Source: Trachythela sp. YZ-2020
Lineage: Eukaryota; Cnidaria; Anthozoa; Malacalcyonacea; Clavulariidae
Assembly: GCA_016169945.1 (NCBI GenBank)
Contig: JADLSH010000326.1
Span: 868,001-932,000 of the forward strand
DNA: 64,000 bases
Reading direction: 5' to 3'
Positions 58,009 through 64,000 of this stretch are shown here, one piece after another (positions within the stretch are counted from its first letter, which is position 1; every line of letters starts with the position of its first letter). The notes beneath the pieces are model-generated. The model ran no database searches and was not told the origin of the DNA. It saw only the letters and a list, made by a program, of their open reading frames with translations. Position numbers and translations under genes: made by a program.

Positions 58009-58528
58009 CACAGTAATCAATCTACCATACATGATCAGGTTAATCATTGAGACGTAGTTTAAAGAATACTGTTAATTTTAGCAAGACAAAAATAGCGAAC
58101 AAACGTAAAATTGTCTTACCGTGTTTTGCACGAGATGCTGCAGCTATCTAAATATTGTGGTAATTTGGTGATTTAGAGCCTGAAAACGTCTGAAACGGAA
58201 GAGACGTAAATACATGCATTTCCAGGGATCATTTGGTAGAGCTATTTAGTAATATTTTGAGATCATAGTTCGGAAGACGAAAGCTATAAACCGTACGCAT
58301 TATGCTAAGCCACTCACATATCAGTTTAGTCACTTGCCTAACAATACCTTTTCGGAGGAGAGAGATACTAAGCCGTTATTTTCAATATTGTACTAAGCCA
58401 ATGGGAGAAAAGTTGCATTACAAGTTGCCGCATTTAATCACCGTTAGTGCAAACACGTTTCACGCATTCTTGTGAGCCGCTGACGGAAATGCTATAAGAG
58501 TCACAAAGTCAATATTAATCTATTAATC
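58009..58528. repeat. Hybrid R1/R2 repeat in shortened unit 3
   Basis: The left part has R1-type bases (CTATCTAAATATTG near 58144) and the right part has R2-type bases (CATGCATTTCC near 58213, CGGAAGACGAAAG near 58271). The crossover therefore lies in 58152-58219. The roughly 3.3 kb that holds genes A and B in units 1 and 2 is missing. Confidence 0.87.
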
Positions 58529-59094
58529 TTGACGCACAAACTGCATGGAAAATTCCGGAACATAATTAGTATTAAATATTGAACTTATTGAAATTGCTAA
58601 TGATACATTGTATGTTGATTTATTTTGTTGTAAAAACGTTGAGATTACAATGCTGAGATTTGAGCACTACACTTCCAGTCACGATGTGGTCTAAATGCTG
58701 CAGCAATTCACCCCTTCACCTTTTGAAATTAAATGTCATTACGCATGTGACAGGTACACACTGGCTGCTTGGTGTTCACTTACAGTTGTGGGGTTTAGAA
58801 TTGTATTTAAATTGAACTTAACATAACTCACAATGAGGTTAAAGCCATGATGCTACAGAGATTACACGTAGCCCGGGCCTTTCGCCGTGGGCTGACGTCT
58901 TTAAAAATTCTCGTGTTTTCTGTTTTCTTCGATTTGGGTGTCAACAAATTTGAAATATTCTGGTGTGCATCTACAGATAATTGTGCATTTTCAGTTACGT
59001 ATTTGTGTTTCATTGGACAATAATCTATCAGGGGGATCACCTGAGGATAACTTAGGATAAGTCCCACGGGCTTCAAGTGTCCGAAGTCACTTCA

Positions 59095-61787
59095 AGTGTC
59101 GAAACATTCGTGTCTGTGCGTACATTAATTCACATATCCCGTATCCGCTCCATGATGACGACTTTGAAACATTATGGATTTATATTCTTCCATACAAGTT
59201 CATTCGCGGTTTTTCGTGCCTGATAGTTTGTGTAGCATATATTCCTCCAAACTGTCACAAAAAATATTTTATTAAGAACCTAACTGCGAAACTCGATTCT
59301 GCACTTGTATTATTCCGAACGCAGGTGTTTTTTTAGTTGGAGACTTTAACAGATGTCCAACTTCGTCCTTGTCACGAAATTTCAATTTGAAGCAAATTAT
59401 CAAGCGACCTACTAGGAATGACGCCACACTTGATTTAATCCAAACAAAAATGTCAGATTTTTGCATGTGATCCTGTTTGCGTGACAGCACCTGTAGCCCG
59501 GAGTGACCACAATTCCGTGTTATGTACGCTACAAAACCCTAATAAAGGAAAACAATTTAATAAAATACGTGTGAGGCGTGGAAAACCGGGTTAAAAAAAC
59601 CTTTCTCTGAATGGTTAACGAAAGTGAATTGGGTGGAACTCTATCAAACTGAACAATGTGAAGAAAAATTGAATATTTTTCAAAATGTCATATTATCTGG
59701 TCTTGACTGTTTTCTACCTAAAAGAAAAGTTAAACTGCACGTTAAAGATAAACCTTGGGTAACCTCGAAATATAAATATCTTATAGTTAAAAGGCAGAGA
59801 GCTTTTTGCCAGAGTGATCGTGTCCTCTATCGAAATCTTCGTAATCGAGTTACCAAGAAGGAAATAAATTAAAAGCTAATTTTCTTAAATCTAAATTAGA
59901 TGAATTGAAATTGGGCAAGAATAAAAAATGGTGGGATACAATAAAACAACTAGCTGCTTACCCTAGAAAGAAGTCTCCTTCGTCAATGGTAGTCAAAGGC
60001 CAGATAATTAGTGGGAAAGAACTTACTGAAACAATAAATGATGTGTTTGTTTCAGTTACCCAACATCTTGACCCTCTCTCCTTCGCAGAGGCTTGGATAA
60101 AAAAAAATTATAAAAGGATACGCTAATATTGGATAATAAATAAAAGAATGCGCTAGATGGTAATAAACAAAACGCGCTAAAAGGTAATATAATAAGGAAA
60201 CCGCTGAAAATCGCCCGCGGTTATCATACTCGATAGCGCGTTTTGTTTATTACCATCTAGCGCATTCTTTATTTATTATCCCATATTAGCGTATCCTTTA
60301 TAATTGTTTTTATCCAAGCCTCTGCGAAGGAGAGAGATCTTGACCCATTACCTTCTTCTTCCGTTGATTTCCAAATCGAGAATATCTATAATGAGGTTTC
60401 CTCTGAATTTATAATAAGCGAAATCGAGGTATACCATAAATTATCCTCAGTTTCTACGTCAAAGTCACCTGGACGGGATGATATCCCTAACTGGGTGCTC
60501 ACGATTAACGCAATGGTGTAAGCTCTATCAGTAGCATCTATTTTAAACGCCTCTATCCAACAATCATCGTTTCCTACCATATGGAAAAGGGCGGACGTTA
60601 TCCCTATCCAAAAGGTAAATCATCTAAAGGATGTTAAATCTGATTTACGCCCAATCTCCCTTACAGCTACCTTGGTTAAAATGTGTGAACAATTTATTGC
60701 TGACTGGTTGATCAGATCGATTAGCGACAAGATTGACAAGAGACAATTTGGCTCGTTAAAAGGATCATCAACAACCCATGCGTTGCTGAGTCTAATTCAT
60801 CATATCTTATGTAAAACAGATGGTTCGGGGAATGTAATAAGGGTCTTCCTACTTGATTTCGCGAAAGCGTTCGACCATATTGATCATGTTATACTTTTAA
60901 GTAAACTTGCTTCCATGGATGTTCCACAAGTTATAATAAATTGGATACGAAACTTTCTCACCAATCGAGAGCAACGTGTGAGAATAAGTACCCATGTATC
61001 CGATTGGAAAAGTGTTAATGGAGGCGTGCCACAAGGGACAGTACTTGGACCACTCCTCTTTTTAGTCATGATAAATGACCTACTCGAGAGTTGGAATGAT
61101 GGTTGGAAGTATGTCGATGATACGAGTGTTAGTGAATGCGTCGAGCCTAACGGTATATCCAATCTACAGGAAATGGTCAATTATATTTCTACGTGGACAG
61201 TCAACAATAATATGAAGCTAAATATCTCCAAATGTAAGGAGCTTATAATAGATTTCAGTAAAGATTTTCCCACCTTTAAAGGTAGCTGACAAAACAATCG
61301 ATCGGGTGGGTTCTGCACGAATTTTGGGTACAACACTTCAAAGCAATATGAAATGGAATATTCACGTGGAGAGTATCATACAGAAAGCCAGTAAACGGCT
61401 GTAAATGTTGAGAATACTAAGAAGATCTAATGCGAAGATGGAAACATTGATAACTATTTACATTACAGTGATCAGGCCAATATTAGAATATGCCTGCCAG
61501 GCATGGCATTATAATATTCAAGATTATTTACGAGATGACATTGAGAGAGTCCAAAAACGAGTTTTAAAAATAATAGTACCTTCATGAAATTATAGTGAAG
61601 CGTTAACCCTTACGAACCTCACTTCACTTCATGAACGCCGTGAAAAATTATGTGAACAATTCTTTCAGAAGAATAAGAATAGTGACCACTTGATTGAACT
61701 ATTCCCTGAACTTAAGTTAATAAACTACGAGGTTACAAAAAACTGTTCAAGTTGTTAAATTCAAATTCAAATTCAAATTAAAAAAAA
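59095..61787 (+). pseudogene. CR1-like LINE, unit 3, inactive
   Basis: Copy with the longest intact RT stretch (60672-61289), covering FDHIDH, GGVPQGTVLGP and WKYVDD. It shares the TAA (60519-60521) and foldback (60075-60336). Private damage: a deletion near 61266 (DFPTF) that shifts frame after the palm. Ends in an AAATTC hexamer tail. Confidence 0.86.
60075..60336. mobile_element. Foldback element in LINE ORF (unit 3)
   Basis: Same insertion, with target duplications at 60065-60074 and 60337-60346. The right arm has lost three bases in A/T runs. Confidence 0.87.
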
Positions 61788-62378
61788 CACACAAAAAAAC
61801 ATGTGTCACGCATGCGCAATTAATTGCGGTCACTTCATGTTACACTGTTAGTAGCCTTTGTGCGGCAAATGTGTGTCAAAAGGTCTAAATATGCACGAAT
61901 AGACATAACCATTTGAGGGTCTAAAATTTTAATTTCATTTCACAATTTTTCCACGTTAAAACCTCTTAGTATGGGCATTTGTTTGCTTAACACACATAGC
62001 AATAATCCATAGTAAAGTTTCAATGCTAACGTTAACCTTAAAGGCATTTTAATAATCGGCATTCCTCAATTTATTGGACATATATGTTTTAATTTCAGCG
62101 GCAATCTAATCCGTACAATATCTATTATACAGTAAGCGCATTATTTCGTATAAATAATAACAAGGGAAAGGCCCTGTTGCTAAGGTGTCAAGCACGAAAA
62201 CGAGGTTATACCAAAGGTAGTCGAGGAACCCAGTGTATTATGTTTCTCGCCATTTAAACTTACATGTTTAAATCATGATCATTTATCATCTTGTTCCAGT
62301 TTTGTAAAGAGCTGAGTGTTGTGATGCCAACATGTCTGATATTGAACGAAACTATAGTGCAAATGTTTCTGTCATCTA

Positions 62379-62652
62379 CAATCTTGGACATAACTGGTTG
62401 AGACTACATTTCCCTCTATGCAAAATTCGCATAGCCCTTATAGTAATTTCCCTATAAAATCATATTGCGCTTCTTAAGCCGCCCACTCCCCCAACTCAAT
62501 GTTGAGTTTGTGTATTGATAAATTGTCAAAAGTTGTTTCGGGGTTGTTCACAACATTGAACTGGGAGAAAGGGGGTCACGAAAATTGTTTTGTCACTGTA
62601 CATTAACTTTGCAATAGTGCAAGTTATGGTCTCAAGGGTTATGTCCAAGATT
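62379..62652. mobile_element. Harbinger-like MITE (unit 4)
   Basis: Third copy at the same site, with CTA at 62376-62378 and 62653-62655. Confidence 0.75.
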
Positions 62653-64000
62653 CTAGGCTCCAATGACATGTTCAGATGTTCCTTTTCAGTAATGGATAAA
62701 AGAGATCTATTATCAAGTTCGACAAAATTGTGGTTTTGATCTTTATGTAAATTCGAAATTCAGAGATAAGAAATATTGTATGAGAAACTGATTAATAATA
62801 GTCGCGGTTATCACCAATGTTCTGCTTGGACAACTGACACGAAACATTGTGTCACTGTTATACAGTACTTTTTGTTTTGTGGAAACACCGAGTATATTTA
62901 TTTGGCAAAACTTTCGATCTATAAGCACGGATCGTTGTGTCGGAGCTAGTGCATGATCAAGAAAAGCCAGGAGAAAATCTATTTGAGAATGAAAGTATGA
63001 GTACATTTTTTGTGAAGCGCACAATTAATCATAGGCGTAAGTAATGTAATTCAATTTGATTCCATATAGAGTGAAAAGTACTCTAATTATCGCCATTCCT
63101 CAGTTTTCGGATAAATAATCGCGCAAGTCTACAATGTTAATGCGAACATTTATGGGGTCTACAAACCAAATCAAATTTTATATTTGTCACCGTTCTCACT
63201 TTAAACGTCTATATATGTAATTTCAATTTCATCGACCATCGCCACATAATACATACATAATCAATAGTCCTTTATTGGACAAATGCCTCAACAATCTACA
63301 TCAGCATTTCTCGCTCTGTCATCTTGGGAAATTATCCAATTATATACCATAACCGTTCCTCGAGCGCTTTCCTTGTTCCTCAAAATACGTACCTTCGGCC
63401 TGAAATAATTAGTAAATAATGACTGCTTTCTTGCGATGATATTGATTGAACGTCCAAATATGTCGATCAAGTACCTGAACATTTAGTGCTAGGAGTTTCT
63501 ACCGCAAGGAGAGTAGTGCCTGAAACTCGGCGTTCCCAGTACATAGATCGTGTAAAAGACTAGGCACACATCTTACGTGCTTTTAGGTGGACCGATAACT
63601 CCACAAGCGAGCACTGCTTTCCTCTGGAATATGCTTAAAACGGTCATGGCGGCCTTGACAAAACTTTGAAGAGGTAAATATATACATTTTACATGCATTG
63701 TTTTCGAAAATATACAAGTTAATCTAGAGAAGATTGAGCAAGATAATGTGACTGAAGTACAATTTCCATATATTTTTCTGTTCATTACTTTTGATAATTG
63801 GAATTTGCAAATTAGAGTGGCCATCCATCTATTTCGTTTGCTAACTGGAATTTGCGCAAGATATCCAAACCGACCCAAGGAAACGGAGATTCGCAAGAAT
63901 ATATAGTTCGATCGCGCAAAAGATTCGGCAAGACTGACCTCTAGAGAATTTGCAAGGAGTGTCAAGAATAGGGTACTGCCGAACGCACAGTAAGCAATCT

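Larger units (their letters stand above)
36622..63999. repeat. Head-to-tail segmental array, unit about 9.3 kb
   Basis: The landmark CAATCTAATCCGTA lies at 36639, 46817, 56108 and 62102. The landmark TAATGGATAAAAGAGATC lies near 38004, 47405, 56698 and 62691 (spacing about 9401, 9293, 5993). Units are nearly identical, with scattered substitutions and indels. Unit 1 (36622-46799) differs at 36920-37985. Unit 3 (about 56092-62085) is shortened by about 3.3 kb. Unit 4 runs off the window end. Order inside a unit: MITE, short conserved ORF region, direct repeat R1, two candidate peptide genes, direct repeat R2, LINE with foldback. Confidence 0.92.

Noticed and set aside
36622..63999. Array units as LTRs of a giant retroelement
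   Set aside because: Units are complete head-to-tail copies with the same internal LINE and MITEs, and there are no primer-binding site, gag or pol genes between them.
1..63999. CRISPR array or bacterial-type operon
   Set aside because: No regularly spaced short repeats with unique spacers; introns and eukaryotic transposons show that the DNA is eukaryotic.

Overview
This window looks like a repeat-rich stretch of an invertebrate metazoan nuclear genome, most probably a cnidarian or similar basal animal. The evidence is AT-rich sequence, short GT-AG introns, no operons or ribosome binding sites, and many eukaryotic transposon classes. The taxon is inference only. No intact host housekeeping gene, rRNA or canonical tRNA was found.

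Layout. 1-3.98 kb: non-coding AT-rich DNA. 3.98-10.08 kb: a complete 6.1-kb ISL2EU/IS4EU-type DNA transposon with 117-bp inverted repeats (116/117 identical). Its two genes are convergent. The + strand gene is a 5-exon THAP-HTH-DDE transposase with one in-frame TGA. The - strand gene has 10 exons and reads open for 862 residues, joining SAP, SWIM zinc finger, YqaJ nuclease and a complete Ulp1-type (C48) cysteine protease. This four-domain accessory protein is the most interesting item here. 10.1-16.7 kb: mostly empty, with a few splice-bounded open exons of unknown or decayed genes and a 131-bp tandem duplication.

16.7-25.1 kb: a CR1-like LINE fragment, then a tandem array of about five alpha-1,3-fucosyltransferase (GT10) pseudogenes on the - strand that share the same nonsense codons. 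One copy is split by a degenerate Ty3/gypsy fragment. A second LINE 3' end follows. 25.3-31.8 kb: a RecQ-like helicase fragment with a broken Walker A motif, then a decayed DIRS/Ngaro-like tyrosine-recombinase retrotransposon (- strand: SGNH-type ORF, partial RT, RNase H, tyrosine recombinase) interrupted by a MITE. Next comes a 0.6-kb duplicated segment with a MITE in one copy only.

32-36.6 kb: a hAT-like MITE, tRNA-derived SINE-like sequence, and a 1.1-kb direct duplication with another MITE. 36.6 kb-end: a young head-to-tail array of about 9.3-kb units. There are two long units, one shortened unit (about 6.0 kb) and one cut by the window edge. Each full unit carries a Harbinger-like MITE (absent from the first unit), two candidate small secreted cysteine-containing peptide genes, and a dead CR1-like LINE whose ORF holds a foldback element with a 10-bp target duplication. 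The short unit lost the peptide genes by recombination between two direct repeats inside the unit.

The window records layered events: LINE decay, foldback insertion, segmental amplification, then MITE insertion and deletion. All gene calls rest on motif reading by eye; no database search was possible.
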